This document shows, piece by piece, positions 8,947 through 17,333 of a stretch of DNA of 32,565 nucleotides; the first letter of the stretch is position 1, and each line of letters opens with the position of its first letter. The stretch is from assembly GCA_012799605.1 (NCBI GenBank), contig JAAZKX010000068.1:1-32565 (forward strand), read 5' to 3'. This stretch comes from Bacillota bacterium (GTDB lineage Bacteria > Bacillota > DTU030 > DUMP01). Both the position numbers and the translations under genes were made by a program. The notes below the pieces were generated by a model, which saw only the letters and a list, made by a program, of their open reading frames with translations, was not told the origin of the DNA and ran no database searches.

Positions 8947-8972
8947 GCGCTGCCGACTGACTGAAGCAGCGC
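8947..8972 (+). other. Hairpin upstream of flgE
   Basis: A perfect 7-bp GC-rich stem (GCGCTGC 8947-8953 with GCAGCGC 8966-8972) closes a 12-base loop, 10 bases before the flgE Shine-Dalgarno at 8983-8990. No T tract follows, so it is not a terminator. It is one of only two conspicuous hairpins inside the operon, and both flank flgE. Confidence 0.6.
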
Positions 8973-8998
8973 ACTGCAACAAAAAGGAGGAAAAGGTC

Positions 8999-10312
8999 AT
9001 GATGCGTTCCATGTACGCTGCCGTATCCGGCCTGCGTAATCACCAGACTCGCATGGATGTAATCGGCAACAACATTGCCAATGTCAATACTACCGGCTTT
9101 AAAAAAAGCCGGGTTACATTTAAAGATGCGTTCAGCCAAGTACTCAAAGGGGCCAGTCGCCCCGAAGGGGGACTTGGCGGTACCAACCCGATGCAAGTGG
9201 GCATGGGCATGGTGCTGGGTTCTATCGATGTTATCCACACCAAAGGAAATGCCCAGGGCACGGGCAAAATGACAGATTTATGCATCGATGGGGAAGGATT
9301 TTTTATCTTAAACTCAGGCACCGGCTCCCTTTACTATAGCCGGGCCGGGGCGTTTGATTTCGATCGCGAGGGGAATTTTATCAATCCCGACGGAATGATA
9401 GTGCAGGGCTGGTATTTAAATGAATACGGTGAACGGCTAAGAAGCCGTACCGATAATACCATTGACCCGGCAGCGCCACCGTCGAATTTGGCTTTGATTC
9501 ATCAGCTGACGCCGCCCCAGGCAACGAGCAGCGTAGTCTTATCCGGCAACTTGCATGACGGTACCGCCCCTGATGAAAGCTTCAGCCGCACCTTCACCGT
9601 CTACGACCAGAAAGGCAATCCCTATGATGTGCAGATTGAGTTCGAGCCGGGAGCGAGCTTACCTGCCCCACCTGAAAATGAGTTCGAAAATGCGTTTTCT
9701 GCGTGGACTTGGAGCATTCCGGGCGTTGAAGGCACCTTAGTATTTGATGCCGCTGGTAATATTTTAGGGGTTACTGTTGACGAAAATGATAATGAGGCCG
9801 AGGTCACCGGTACTACAGTTAAATTAACATTTGACCCAGACAAGGAGAGCACTGGGGATGAATGTGTGCAAGTCTTCGACTTCTCTGGCATCACTCAATA
9901 CGCCGATCCGCGGGGCGAATCTATTATCTCGGTGCAGCAAGACGGCTACACCTACGGCCGGCTGGAGGAGCTGGTGGTGGATGATAAAGGCGTCATCTCT
10001 GGCAGTTTTTCCAATGGTACCAGCCGCCCCCTCCTTCAGGTGGCCATTGCAACCTTCGGCAACCCGGCAGGACTGATTGGACGCGGCAATTCACTGTTTG
10101 CCTTGTCCAACAATAGCGGCGAGCCACAGATTGATGCGCCCGGTACGGGAATGGCCGGGGCAGTGTCGCCGAGTTCACTTGAGATGTCCAATGTCGATTT
10201 ATCGGAAGAATTTACCGATATGATAGTGACTCAGCGTGGTTTCCAGGCTAATTCCCGGGTGATTACCGCTTCCGATGAAATGTTGCAGGAATTGGTGAAT
10301 ATGAAACGATAA
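8999..10312 (+). CDS. flgE: Flagellar hook protein FlgE
   Basis: Structural subunit of the hook. The 437-residue protein begins with the rod/hook signature (SMYAAVSGL at 4-12, GNNIANVNTTGF at 23-34), has the large variable D1/D2 region in the middle and ends with the conserved helix NVDLSEEFTDMIVTQRGFQA at about 398-417. ATG 8999 has a strong AAGGAGG 8 bases upstream; ATG 9002 is the next codon. It is set apart from its neighbours by 76 bases upstream and 64 downstream, unusual in this operon. FlgF/FlgG-type rod genes are not in this window. Confidence 0.96.
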   Translation: MMRSMYAAVSGLRNHQTRMDVIGNNIANVNTTGFKKSRVTFKDAFSQVLKGASRPEGGLGGTNPMQVGMGMVLGSIDVIHTKGNAQGTGKMTDLCIDGEGFFILNSGTGSLYYSRAGAFDFDREGNFINPDGMIVQGWYLNEYGERLRSRTDNTIDPAAPPSNLALIHQLTPPQATSSVVLSGNLHDGTAPDESFSRTFTVYDQKGNPYDVQIEFEPGASLPAPPENEFENAFSAWTWSIPGVEGTLVFDAAGNILGVTVDENDNEAEVTGTTVKLTFDPDKESTGDECVQVFDFSGITQYADPRGESIISVQQDGYTYGRLEELVVDDKGVISGSFSNGTSRPLLQVAIATFGNPAGLIGRGNSLFALSNNSGEPQIDAPGTGMAGAVSPSSLEMSNVDLSEEFTDMIVTQRGFQANSRVITASDEMLQELVNMKR

Positions 10313-10331
10313 TTGAACGGTTGGTCCGAGG

Positions 10332-10361
10332 CGGGAAAGCAGGCTTGCCCCTGCTTTCCCG
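10332..10361 (+). other. Perfect 12-bp hairpin between flgE and motA
   Basis: A perfect 12-bp stem (10332-10343 with 10350-10361, loop CTTGCC) begins 20 bases after the flgE stop and ends 3 bases before the motA Shine-Dalgarno (GGAGGT 10365-10370). There is no T tract, so a simple intrinsic terminator is unlikely. It could protect the 3' end of a processed flgE message, pause RNA polymerase, or hold back motA translation; these are inferences. Confidence 0.8.
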
Positions 10362-10376
10362 GATGGAGGTGTACGT

Positions 10377-11183
10377 ATGGATATTGCTACTTTGATCGGT
10401 ATAATATCCGGTCTAGTGCTTCTTGGAACCGCGTTAGGGCAATCCGGTGGCATAGCAACATTTTGGGATACTCGTTCGCTGATGATTACACTAGGTGGGA
10501 CCGTCGCTGCAACTTTTATCAACTACCCCCTAGATCAAATACTTAGTATTTTTAAGGCTGTAAAGCACGTATTTCGCCGCAAGCTACCCCCACCCGAGGA
10601 TGTCATCGCCAAGCTGGTTTATTACACAGCCAAAGCGCGCCGCGAAGGCATCTTGGCCCTAGAAGAAGAAGCCGAAGCGCTGGACGATGAATTTATTAAA
10701 AAGGGCTTGCAGTTGGTCGTCGATGGCAGCGATCCGGAACTGGTCCGAAATATCTTAGAAACCGAACTCGCCTTTGTGGAAGAGCGCCATAAATCGAGCC
10801 AAGGCTTATTTATTACCATGGCTACGTTGGCTCCGGCCTTTGGGATGTTAGGTACAATCATTGGTTTGATTGCTATGTTAAGAAGCCTCGATGATCCGCG
10901 CACCATCGGTCCAGCTATGGCCTTGGCCCTTATCACTACCTTTTATGGATCGCTGATAGCAAATTTAATTTGCATACCCATAGCCGGCAAACTTAGCATC
11001 CGTTCCGGTGAGGAAGTTCTGCTTAAAGAGCTTGTAATCGAAGGGGTCTTGTCGCTACAGGCCGGCGAAAACCCCCGGCTGGTAGAAGAAAAGCTAAAAA
11101 CCTTTCTTCCCCCGAAAACACGTGATCTATTGGCTGTCAAACAGCAGAAGTTGGATATGGAACGCCAGGAGGTACTGTCATGA
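10377..11183 (+). CDS. motA: Flagellar stator protein MotA
   Basis: Ion-conducting stator subunit that pushes on FliG. The 268-residue protein has four membrane segments: two near the N-terminus (about 3-22 and 32-50) and two in the second half (about 148-166 and 178-200). The cytoplasmic loop between them carries the expected charged residues. The signatures PAFGMLGTIIGLIAML and GPAMALALITTFYGSLIAN are intact, including the conserved proline before FGMLGT. GGAGGT lies 6 bases before ATG 10377. It overlaps motB by 4 bases. Confidence 0.94.
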   Translation: MDIATLIGIISGLVLLGTALGQSGGIATFWDTRSLMITLGGTVAATFINYPLDQILSIFKAVKHVFRRKLPPPEDVIAKLVYYTAKARREGILALEEEAEALDDEFIKKGLQLVVDGSDPELVRNILETELAFVEERHKSSQGLFITMATLAPAFGMLGTIIGLIAMLRSLDDPRTIGPAMALALITTFYGSLIANLICIPIAGKLSIRSGEEVLLKELVIEGVLSLQAGENPRLVEEKLKTFLPPKTRDLLAVKQQKLDMERQEVLS

Positions 11184-11965
11184 GCCGACGCCGCAGGAGT
11201 AACCGGGAGGTGTCGCTGCCCACAGCCAGTGGCTGGATGGTTACATATGCCGACCTCGTTACCAATATGCTATGCCTGTTTGTGCTGCTGTTTGCTTTTT
11301 CCCAAATCGATGCAGCCCGCTTTGAGGAAGTAATTATTTCCGTCCAGGGTGCTTTTGGCGTCCTCGATGGCGGAAGTGCCCTTACCCCGGAGGCTTTGCC
11401 CGGTGGAGCGGGGGATGAAATAACCCTCCGCTGGCAGGCGGAACAACGCCGGTTGGAAGAAATTATGGGTAAGGTAAAGCACTATATAGAAACCAATGAA
11501 CTGGACGGCAAGATTCAGGCCTGGTTAGATGAGCGTGGCTTAATGATTCGTTTTTTGGATACGATCTTATTTGACCTTGGAAAAGCAGATCTTAAGCCTG
11601 AAGCTAGGGTGATCTTAGATAATGTGGCCGAAATTTTGCTCACAGTATCAAATCGAATTAGGGTTGAGGGGCATACTGACAATTTACCTATCAATACTTA
11701 CCGCTTTCCTTCCAATTGGGAGTTATCGACGACCCGGGCGACTACGGTTGTGAGATATTTTCTTGAGCAATATGAATTTCAACCCACCCAATTTTCGGCG
11801 GCCGGTTACGGGGAGTGGCATCCGGTGCTACCAAACGATAGCGCTGAAAACCGGGCCCAAAACCGGCGTGTTGACATTGTGATTTTGCGCTCGGCTGTTG
11901 CTCAAGAAGAACCTGTTAGAGCGGATTTGTTAGAGGGTTATGAGGAGGGCGGGCTTGGTGAATAA
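11180..11965 (+). CDS. motB: Flagellar stator protein MotB
   Basis: Peptidoglycan-anchored stator partner of MotA. The 261-residue protein has a basic N-terminus, the ion-binding motif WMVTYADLVTNML with the essential Asp at residue 25, a single membrane helix to about 42, a plug/linker region and a C-terminal OmpA-type peptidoglycan-binding domain with EGHTDNLPI and NRRVDIVIL. The start ATG 11180 overlaps the motA stop as ATGA. Whether it uses protons or sodium cannot be decided by eye. Confidence 0.94.
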   Translation: MSRRRRSNREVSLPTASGWMVTYADLVTNMLCLFVLLFAFSQIDAARFEEVIISVQGAFGVLDGGSALTPEALPGGAGDEITLRWQAEQRRLEEIMGKVKHYIETNELDGKIQAWLDERGLMIRFLDTILFDLGKADLKPEARVILDNVAEILLTVSNRIRVEGHTDNLPINTYRFPSNWELSTTRATTVVRYFLEQYEFQPTQFSAAGYGEWHPVLPNDSAENRAQNRRVDIVILRSAVAQEEPVRADLLEGYEEGGLGE

Positions 11966-12422
11966 AAGCATTCAGATTACTTGGACACCGCAGAAAGTTA
12001 TTTTAGTCGCTGTTATCATTCTGATTCTGTTTGCAGTTACTACCTTTGGAATTGTGGCTTTATTGATGCGGAACCAAAAAGCGCTGACCGAAGACGAAAC
12101 TACTCCAAAGGGTACAGGTCCCAAGTACTCTTTAGAAGATTTTAGTGTTAATTTGGCCGACCAAGGCAGCCGGCGTTACCTTAAAGCTACGGTCACGCTC
12201 GAGCTGAGCACTGCCAAAGTTGCTGCCGAATTGGACAAGCGCGAAGCCCAAATCCGCGATATAACCATAACGCTGCTTAGGGAGCAAAAAGCCACTGATC
12301 TTCAGGCCGGCAGCTCAACTGTAATAGCCGGGCTTAAACAAAAGATCAAGGACAGTATCAACCAGGTACTTGAGAACGGGGAAATAATAGCTGTGTATTT
12401 TCCTGAATTTATTGTCCAGTAA
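11958..12422 (+). CDS. fliL: Flagellar basal body-associated protein FliL
   Basis: Single-span membrane protein that surrounds and supports the stator. With GTG 11958 the product is 154 residues: short cytoplasmic N-terminus, membrane helix at about 14-35, acidic linker and the periplasmic FliL domain (YSLEDFSVNLADQGSRRYLK onward). It ends in the usual VYFPEFIVQ. ATG 11940 opens the same frame, but GAGGAGGG at 11942-11949 is then inside the gene and is well spaced for GTG 11958. It overlaps motB by 8 bases. Confidence 0.92.
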   Translation: MNKSIQITWTPQKVILVAVIILILFAVTTFGIVALLMRNQKALTEDETTPKGTGPKYSLEDFSVNLADQGSRRYLKATVTLELSTAKVAAELDKREAQIRDITITLLREQKATDLQAGSSTVIAGLKQKIKDSINQVLENGEIIAVYFPEFIVQ

Positions 12423-12435
12423 AGAAGGTGATACC

Positions 12436-13431
12436 ATGGCTGAAATACTTTCCCAACATGAAATAGATACTTTGCTCGCCGCATTATCCAGCGGTAGTGT
12501 GGATATGGAAGAAATAAAAGAAGAAGAGAAGCAGAAAAAAATACAGGTTTACGATTTCCGCCGGCCAAACCGGTTCTCCAAAGAACAAATTCGCACCTTG
12601 TACATGTTGCATGACAACTTCAGCCGCCTATTTCGCACCTTATTGGCTACCCAGTTGCGTACCCCGGCCGAAGTAGAACTGGTGTCGGTGGAAGAGATGA
12701 CGTTTGAAGAGTTCACCCGCTCGGTTCCCAATCCGACCGTAATGGCTGTGATAACCCCTAGCAAGCTAACGGGTCAAATCGTGTTGGAGCTCAACCCCAG
12801 CCTGGCTTTTTCTTTGCTGGAGCGTCTTTTGGGAGGTCAAGTCGAAAGTTTTACCGAAACCAGACCATTGACTGATATTGAATCAGCAGTGGTAGAACGG
12901 TTCATCGACCGGATTATGCAGGTGCTAGATGAAGCCTGGGTCCATGTTTCTCCCCTGCAATTGACGCTTGAGCGCCTGGAGACCAACCCCCAGTTTGCTC
13001 AAATTATTGCTCCCACAGAAATGGTAGCTTTAGTATCACTAAGAGTTAAAATGAACGCTACTGAAGGATTATGCAATTTTTGCTACCCCTATTTGGTTTT
13101 AAAACCGGTTGCCCCCAAATTAAGCGCCCATCATTGGTTCTCAGCTATGGATCCTCATGTGGCACCGGCTAACCGCGAGCTGTTGCGCCGCCGCTTAGCC
13201 CGCACAAATATTCCAATCAAAGCATTACTGGGCCAAACACAGATCACGGTTCATGATCTTCTCAATTTACAAATAGGAGATGTTGTCCCCCTAAACACCC
13301 GTGTCGGCGGAGATATCCTCCTTCTAATAGGGCCCGAGCCCAAGTTTTGGGCTTCCCCGGGGCGGATTAATGGCCGATTGGGCCTAAAGATCAGCGCCCC
13401 GTACAAAGGAGATGAAGATGATGGAAAATAG
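12436..13431 (+). CDS. fliM: Flagellar motor switch protein FliM
   Basis: C-ring switch protein that binds phosphorylated CheY. ATG 12436 gives 331 residues, the normal length, and places the CheY-binding peptide (ILSQHEIDTLLAALSSG) at the N-terminus. A CheC-like middle domain follows (RPNRFSKEQIRTLYMLHDNF at about 44-63), then the C-terminal SpoA/FliN-like domain. A frame opening at TTG 12412 overlaps fliL and adds eight unlikely residues. The Shine-Dalgarno is AAGAAGGTGA just upstream. Confidence 0.95.
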   Translation: MAEILSQHEIDTLLAALSSGSVDMEEIKEEEKQKKIQVYDFRRPNRFSKEQIRTLYMLHDNFSRLFRTLLATQLRTPAEVELVSVEEMTFEEFTRSVPNPTVMAVITPSKLTGQIVLELNPSLAFSLLERLLGGQVESFTETRPLTDIESAVVERFIDRIMQVLDEAWVHVSPLQLTLERLETNPQFAQIIAPTEMVALVSLRVKMNATEGLCNFCYPYLVLKPVAPKLSAHHWFSAMDPHVAPANRELLRRRLARTNIPIKALLGQTQITVHDLLNLQIGDVVPLNTRVGGDILLLIGPEPKFWASPGRINGRLGLKISAPYKGDEDDGK

Positions 13432-14548
13432 GCTTCTCAGCCAAGAAGAAGTCGATGCTATTTTGAAGGTTGGGACCAAAAGCGAAGAGATCCCTTACTT
13501 GGATCCAGTCGAGATCGATGCCCTGGGCGAAATCGGCAATATCGCCATGGGTACAGCTGCCACGACTTTATCCATGCTGCTGGGACAAGAAGTGCGGATC
13601 ACTACTCCCAAGGTCGAGGTTACAACCGAAGAAAAACTTAGAAATGATTACCCCTATCCCTATGTGCTATTGGAAATAAGTTATATTCAGGGCTTAAAGG
13701 GGACAAATCTGCTCGTTGTCCAGGAAAAAGACGGTATTTTGATCTCCGAACTGATGATGGGCGGCAGCGAAATGCCCCAGGATGTTGAAAAACTGGATGA
13801 AATGCGCTTATCCGCTGTTGGTGAAGCCATGAACCAGATGATCGGCTCTTCAGCAACAGCGATAGCGACGGTATTCGATCAAAGGATACAAATATCACCG
13901 CCGGATGTCCACTACATCGATTTGGCCAAAAGCGAATTAGCGGCGGTAAATGGGGATCAACCCTTGGTGCAGGTCTCATTCGATATGCGTATAGGCGACC
14001 TGGCCGATACGGAGATTATGCAGATTTTACCTTTGGATTTTGCCAAAGAGATGGTGGTAACGCTGATGGGGTCACTGGTCGAAGATTCCGCCAACAGTAC
14101 CCCGGCTGAAAAGTCGGATCCCCAAGACCAACTGATGCCAAAGGCGCCATCTGCCGGGCCTGAACGGGCAGCTGCTTCGCCATCGTCCCCGACCGGTATC
14201 CTTAAACCTAAACCTGCTGTCAGCGACCAGGCAGTAGTACAGCCAGCCGCTTTCGCTCCGCTCAGTACCGAAGAGCCTGCTGCGGCCGGAACGAATCTGG
14301 ATCTGCTGCTGGACATCCCGTTGGAAGTGACAGTGGAACTGGGCCGTACTAAAAGGCTGATCAAAGATGTACTGGAGCTGGGGGTCGGCTCGGTAATCGA
14401 ACTTGATAAACTAGCAGGTGAACCGGTCGATGTAGTAGTAAATAGCAAACTGGTGGCACGAGGCGAGGTGGTTGTTATCGATGAGAATTTTGGGGTCCGA
14501 ATAACTGATATCATTACGCCGATGGAGCGGGTAAAGCAGTTGCAATAA
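13421..14548 (+). CDS. fliY: Flagellar switch phosphatase FliY (CheC-FliN fusion)
   Basis: C-ring protein of Gram-positive type that also dephosphorylates CheY-P. Domain order over about 375 residues is: a CheY-binding peptide RLLSQEEVDAIL near 4-15; a CheC-like domain (about 28-215) with both phosphatase motifs, E-I-G-N and E-A-M-N; a Pro/Ala/Ser-rich linker (about 222-285); and a FliN/SpoA domain (about 288-372). AAAGGAG at 13405-13411 favours ATG 13421 or 13418 over ATG 13412. It overlaps fliM by about 11 bases. No separate fliN is present, as expected. Confidence 0.95.
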   Translation: MENRLLSQEEVDAILKVGTKSEEIPYLDPVEIDALGEIGNIAMGTAATTLSMLLGQEVRITTPKVEVTTEEKLRNDYPYPYVLLEISYIQGLKGTNLLVVQEKDGILISELMMGGSEMPQDVEKLDEMRLSAVGEAMNQMIGSSATAIATVFDQRIQISPPDVHYIDLAKSELAAVNGDQPLVQVSFDMRIGDLADTEIMQILPLDFAKEMVVTLMGSLVEDSANSTPAEKSDPQDQLMPKAPSAGPERAAASPSSPTGILKPKPAVSDQAVVQPAAFAPLSTEEPAAAGTNLDLLLDIPLEVTVELGRTKRLIKDVLELGVGSVIELDKLAGEPVDVVVNSKLVARGEVVVIDENFGVRITDIITPMERVKQLQ

Positions 14549-14565
14549 GAGCGGGAGGGTAAAAA

Positions 14566-14928
14566 GTGGGTAATAGAATTCTTATTGTGGATGATGCAGC
14601 TTTTATGCGCATGATGCTTAAAGATATCCTGATCAAAAACGGTTATGAAATTGCCGGCGAAGCACCGAACGGAGTGTTGGCGATAGAACGATACCGCGAA
14701 ACTCAGCCTGATCTGGTAACGATGGATATTACCATGCCGGAAATGGATGGTATTACCGCAGTCAAAGAAATAAAAAAGATTGACCCGGAAGCTCGGATTG
14801 TTATGTGTAGTGCCATGGGACAGCAGGCTATGGTAATCGAAGCCATTCAAGCTGGTGCACGTGATTTTATTGTCAAACCGTTTCAGCCAGAACGGGTCCT
14901 CGAAGCAGTACGCAAAAGTTTAAGTTGA
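14566..14928 (+). CDS. cheY: Chemotaxis response regulator CheY
   Basis: Single-domain receiver that carries the phosphoryl group from CheA to the switch. The 120-residue protein has the acidic pair D9-D10, phosphorylation site D54 in TMDITMPEMDG, S82 and K104 in the KPF motif. The start is GTG 14566 with a GGGAGGG Shine-Dalgarno. Its place between fliY and fliO is the standard Bacillus/Clostridia order, which supports motility CheY over another receiver. Confidence 0.95.
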   Translation: MGNRILIVDDAAFMRMMLKDILIKNGYEIAGEAPNGVLAIERYRETQPDLVTMDITMPEMDGITAVKEIKKIDPEARIVMCSAMGQQAMVIEAIQAGARDFIVKPFQPERVLEAVRKSLS

Positions 14929-14938
14929 GGGGTCTTAA

Positions 14939-15502
14939 ATGATGTCCTACCTGGGGAAAAACAAACTTGTAGTGTTTTTAGCCCTGTTAGTGTTGGTTTC
15001 GTGCTGTCCGACTGTCCTCGCAAATGCTGCAGAAATGACCGGTGAAGAAACTTTAGACCAATCAGAAGCCAAACCTTTTACCGGTGGGGCAGAATTCCAT
15101 CCGGGACGCCTCGTGCTGAAAATGCTATTAGGTTTAGTGGCTGTGCTAATCTTGTTGTTTATGTTGGGAAAAACGCTATCCGGTCGCTTCGGCCTTCCCT
15201 CAGGAAGTGTCCGCTATTTATCGGTAATAGATAGCATGCCTTTGGGTTCAGGAAAAGGGTTGGCAGTCATTCAAGTAGGCAACAAACAATATCTTCTGGG
15301 CATTGGCGGCGACCGCATCGATTTATTAACAGAACTAAGCGATTCAGACCTAGCCCCCCCGGCGGGGGATTCTGACTTCAACACTGTATTGACCGCAGCC
15401 CAACGGGGCGGGCCTGCCAATTGGCAGGAACGTATACAACAACAAATCAGCCGCTTGCGGCAGGGCATTTACCAAGCAAATGAAGGAGATAACGAAGGAT
15501 GA
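14939..15502 (+). CDS. fliO: Flagellar biosynthesis protein FliO/FliZ
   Basis: Membrane protein that helps assemble the FliP export-gate core. The 187-residue product has an N-terminal signal-like segment (about 8-28, ending VLANAAE), a second membrane helix (about 58-80) and a C-terminal cytoplasmic domain with the FliO pattern RYLSVIDSMPLGSGKGLAVIQVG. This is the Gram-positive layout (called FliZ in Bacillus). ATG 14939 follows GAGGGG. The last 4 bases overlap fliP as ATGA. Confidence 0.88.
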   Translation: MMSYLGKNKLVVFLALLVLVSCCPTVLANAAEMTGEETLDQSEAKPFTGGAEFHPGRLVLKMLLGLVAVLILLFMLGKTLSGRFGLPSGSVRYLSVIDSMPLGSGKGLAVIQVGNKQYLLGIGGDRIDLLTELSDSDLAPPAGDSDFNTVLTAAQRGGPANWQERIQQQISRLRQGIYQANEGDNEG

Positions 15503-16251
15503 TAAGGCGCTATGCCTGGATAACAGTAATTATATTGGTCATTATTTTTGGGGTCGGTCGTTCTACTGTTGCCCAACCGCAGTTCCCGCGCCTGGAAATT
15601 GGGATTGCACCTGCTACGGAGCCGCAAGAAGTAGCCTTGGGGTTGCAGTTGCTGTTTTTACTTACAGTGCTTTCGTTGGTGCCGGCAATCTTAATCCTAA
15701 CCACCTCTTTTACCAGAATAGTGGTAGTTTTATCTTTTGTCCGCAGTGGGCTCTCGATCCAGCAAATGCCGCCCAACCAAATAATACTAGGTCTGGCCTT
15801 GTTTCTCACCTTTTTTATTATGGCCCCGTATTGGGGTCAAGCCAATGAGCAAGCCCTGCAACCGTACTTGAGCGGCCAGCTTTCTGCGGCGGAAGCATTA
15901 CAATTGGCGAGTGAGCCTATACGGACATTTATGTTTCGGGAAACCAGGGAAAAGGATCTCGCCTTATTTATCGGATTGGCTGATTTACCCCGTCCTCATG
16001 ACCGCAGCGATGTTCCTACTCATATTTTAATTCCGGCCTTTGTTATCAGCGAATTAAAAACAGCCTTTGAGATCGGTTTTCTTATCTACATACCGTTCCT
16101 CATTATTGACATGGTGGTGGCCAGTACCTTAATGTCCATGGGCATGTTGATGCTCCCGCCGGTTATGATTTCACTTCCATTCAAATTACTTTTATTTGTG
16201 ATGGTAGATGGCTGGCACCTTGTAATCAGATCCTTGTTGGAAACTTTTTAG
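15499..16251 (+). CDS. fliP: Flagellar export-gate protein FliP
   Basis: Core subunit of the export gate in the inner membrane. The 250-residue protein has a cleavable signal-like N-terminus (about 1-25), then hydrophobic segments with the conserved stretches TSFTRIVVVLSFVRSGLS (about 73-90) and PAFVISELKTAFEIGFLIY (about 178-196). Length is normal. It overlaps fliO and is followed after 20 bases by fliQ. Confidence 0.96.
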   Translation: MIRRYAWITVIILVIIFGVGRSTVAQPQFPRLEIGIAPATEPQEVALGLQLLFLLTVLSLVPAILILTTSFTRIVVVLSFVRSGLSIQQMPPNQIILGLALFLTFFIMAPYWGQANEQALQPYLSGQLSAAEALQLASEPIRTFMFRETREKDLALFIGLADLPRPHDRSDVPTHILIPAFVISELKTAFEIGFLIYIPFLIIDMVVASTLMSMGMLMLPPVMISLPFKLLLFVMVDGWHLVIRSLLETF

Positions 16252-16271
16252 TCGGAACGGAGTGAAATACA

Positions 16272-16541
16272 GTGAGTGAAGAGTTGGTGCTCAATATCGG
16301 CCGTGAAGCCTTATATACCGCCTTACTGGTAGCCGGCCCCTTGTTATTGCTAAGTTTATCTGTCGGCCTAATTGTCAGCATCTTCCAAGCCACAACCCAA
16401 ATTCAAGAACAAACGCTTTCGTTCGTGCCCAAAATAGTAGCTGTTTTGCTAGGGTTGGCGCTCTTTGGCCCTTGGATCTTACAAACCATGCGCGAATTTA
16501 CGATCCGATTGGTAACTTCTATTCCTACAGTACTACGTTAA
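16272..16541 (+). CDS. fliQ: Flagellar export-gate protein FliQ
   Basis: Small export-gate subunit that wraps the FliP/FliR core. The 89-residue product has two hydrophobic helices (about 15-38 and 50-70) separated by the conserved loop QATTQIQEQTLSFVPKI. The start is GTG 16272 with CGGAGTG upstream. Size and sequence are typical. Confidence 0.95.
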   Translation: MSEELVLNIGREALYTALLVAGPLLLLSLSVGLIVSIFQATTQIQEQTLSFVPKIVAVLLGLALFGPWILQTMREFTIRLVTSIPTVLR

Positions 16542-16550
16542 GGTGCTGGT

Positions 16551-17333
16551 ATGGTAGATATAGTTTATTGGAGCAAAGCGTATCAATTGTTTTTATGTCT
16601 GGTAATCCGAACCGGTGGCTTTTTGACCACGGCCCCGTTTTTTTCCAGCCGGAATATTCAGGCCAGTATGCGCGGATTGTTGAGCATTTTGCTGGCAGTG
16701 CTTTTTCTGCCCTTGTTTCCGGTCGAGGAGGTATTTTTGACCGACAGTTTGTGGGGTCTCGGCCTCATGCTGATTGGGGATTTAATCTTGGGCTTGGTAC
16801 TAGGGTATGCGGCCAGCATTATTTTCTCCGCTTTTCAAGTCGCAGGCCAGATTATTGACAGACAAATAGGGTTTGGCATGGTTAACGTTGTCGATCCCCA
16901 AAGCGGTGAGCAAATACCCCTGGTTGGAAATTTCCTCTACCTGATGGCCATGTTAATCTTTTTGGCCTACAACGGTCATCATTTTTTGATACATGCACTA
17001 TGGAGCAGTTGGCGGCTAGTACCGCCGGGAGCAAATTGGGGCGGGCCAGACCTCGTTTGGGAAATATTAAGATCGGTAATGGTTATGTTTATTGCCGGAA
17101 TTGAAATAGCCACTCCGATCTTGGGGGCTTTGCTGCTGGCAGACTTGAGCCTAGCTATTTTGGCCCGTACCATTCCGCAGCTAAATATCTTTGTAGTTGG
17201 ACTGCCGGCAAAGCTGTTGATCGGGTTGCTGACGTTATCTTTGTCGGTGCCTATGTATGGGCTATTCCTCCAGACGATTCTCACGGAGGTGCAACGAACC
17301 CTTGATATTATACTCTCGTACATGCCGCCGTAA
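16551..17333 (+). CDS. fliR: Flagellar export-gate protein FliR
   Basis: Membrane export-gate subunit that assembles with FliP and FliQ. The 260-residue protein is almost wholly hydrophobic with about six membrane segments and the conserved GQIIDRQIGFGMVNVVDPQS at about 99-118. It ends with a short tail. ATG 16551 lies 9 bases after fliQ. The 3' end overlaps the open frame of flhB by 32 to 77 bases, depending on which flhB start is used. Confidence 0.95.
   Translation: MVDIVYWSKAYQLFLCLVIRTGGFLTTAPFFSSRNIQASMRGLLSILLAVLFLPLFPVEEVFLTDSLWGLGLMLIGDLILGLVLGYAASIIFSAFQVAGQIIDRQIGFGMVNVVDPQSGEQIPLVGNFLYLMAMLIFLAYNGHHFLIHALWSSWRLVPPGANWGGPDLVWEILRSVMVMFIAGIEIATPILGALLLADLSLAILARTIPQLNIFVVGLPAKLLIGLLTLSLSVPMYGLFLQTILTEVQRTLDIILSYMPP

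Noticed and set aside
13957-14850. Long minus-strand open frame (297 codons) across fliY and cheY
   Set aside because: It is antisense to two secure genes. Its translation is Ser/Thr-rich low-complexity sequence with no recognisable motif, as expected of a shadow frame.
16472-16858. Plus-strand open frame of 128 codons overlapping fliQ and fliR
   Set aside because: Out-of-frame shadow of fliR; no Shine-Dalgarno and no family similarity.
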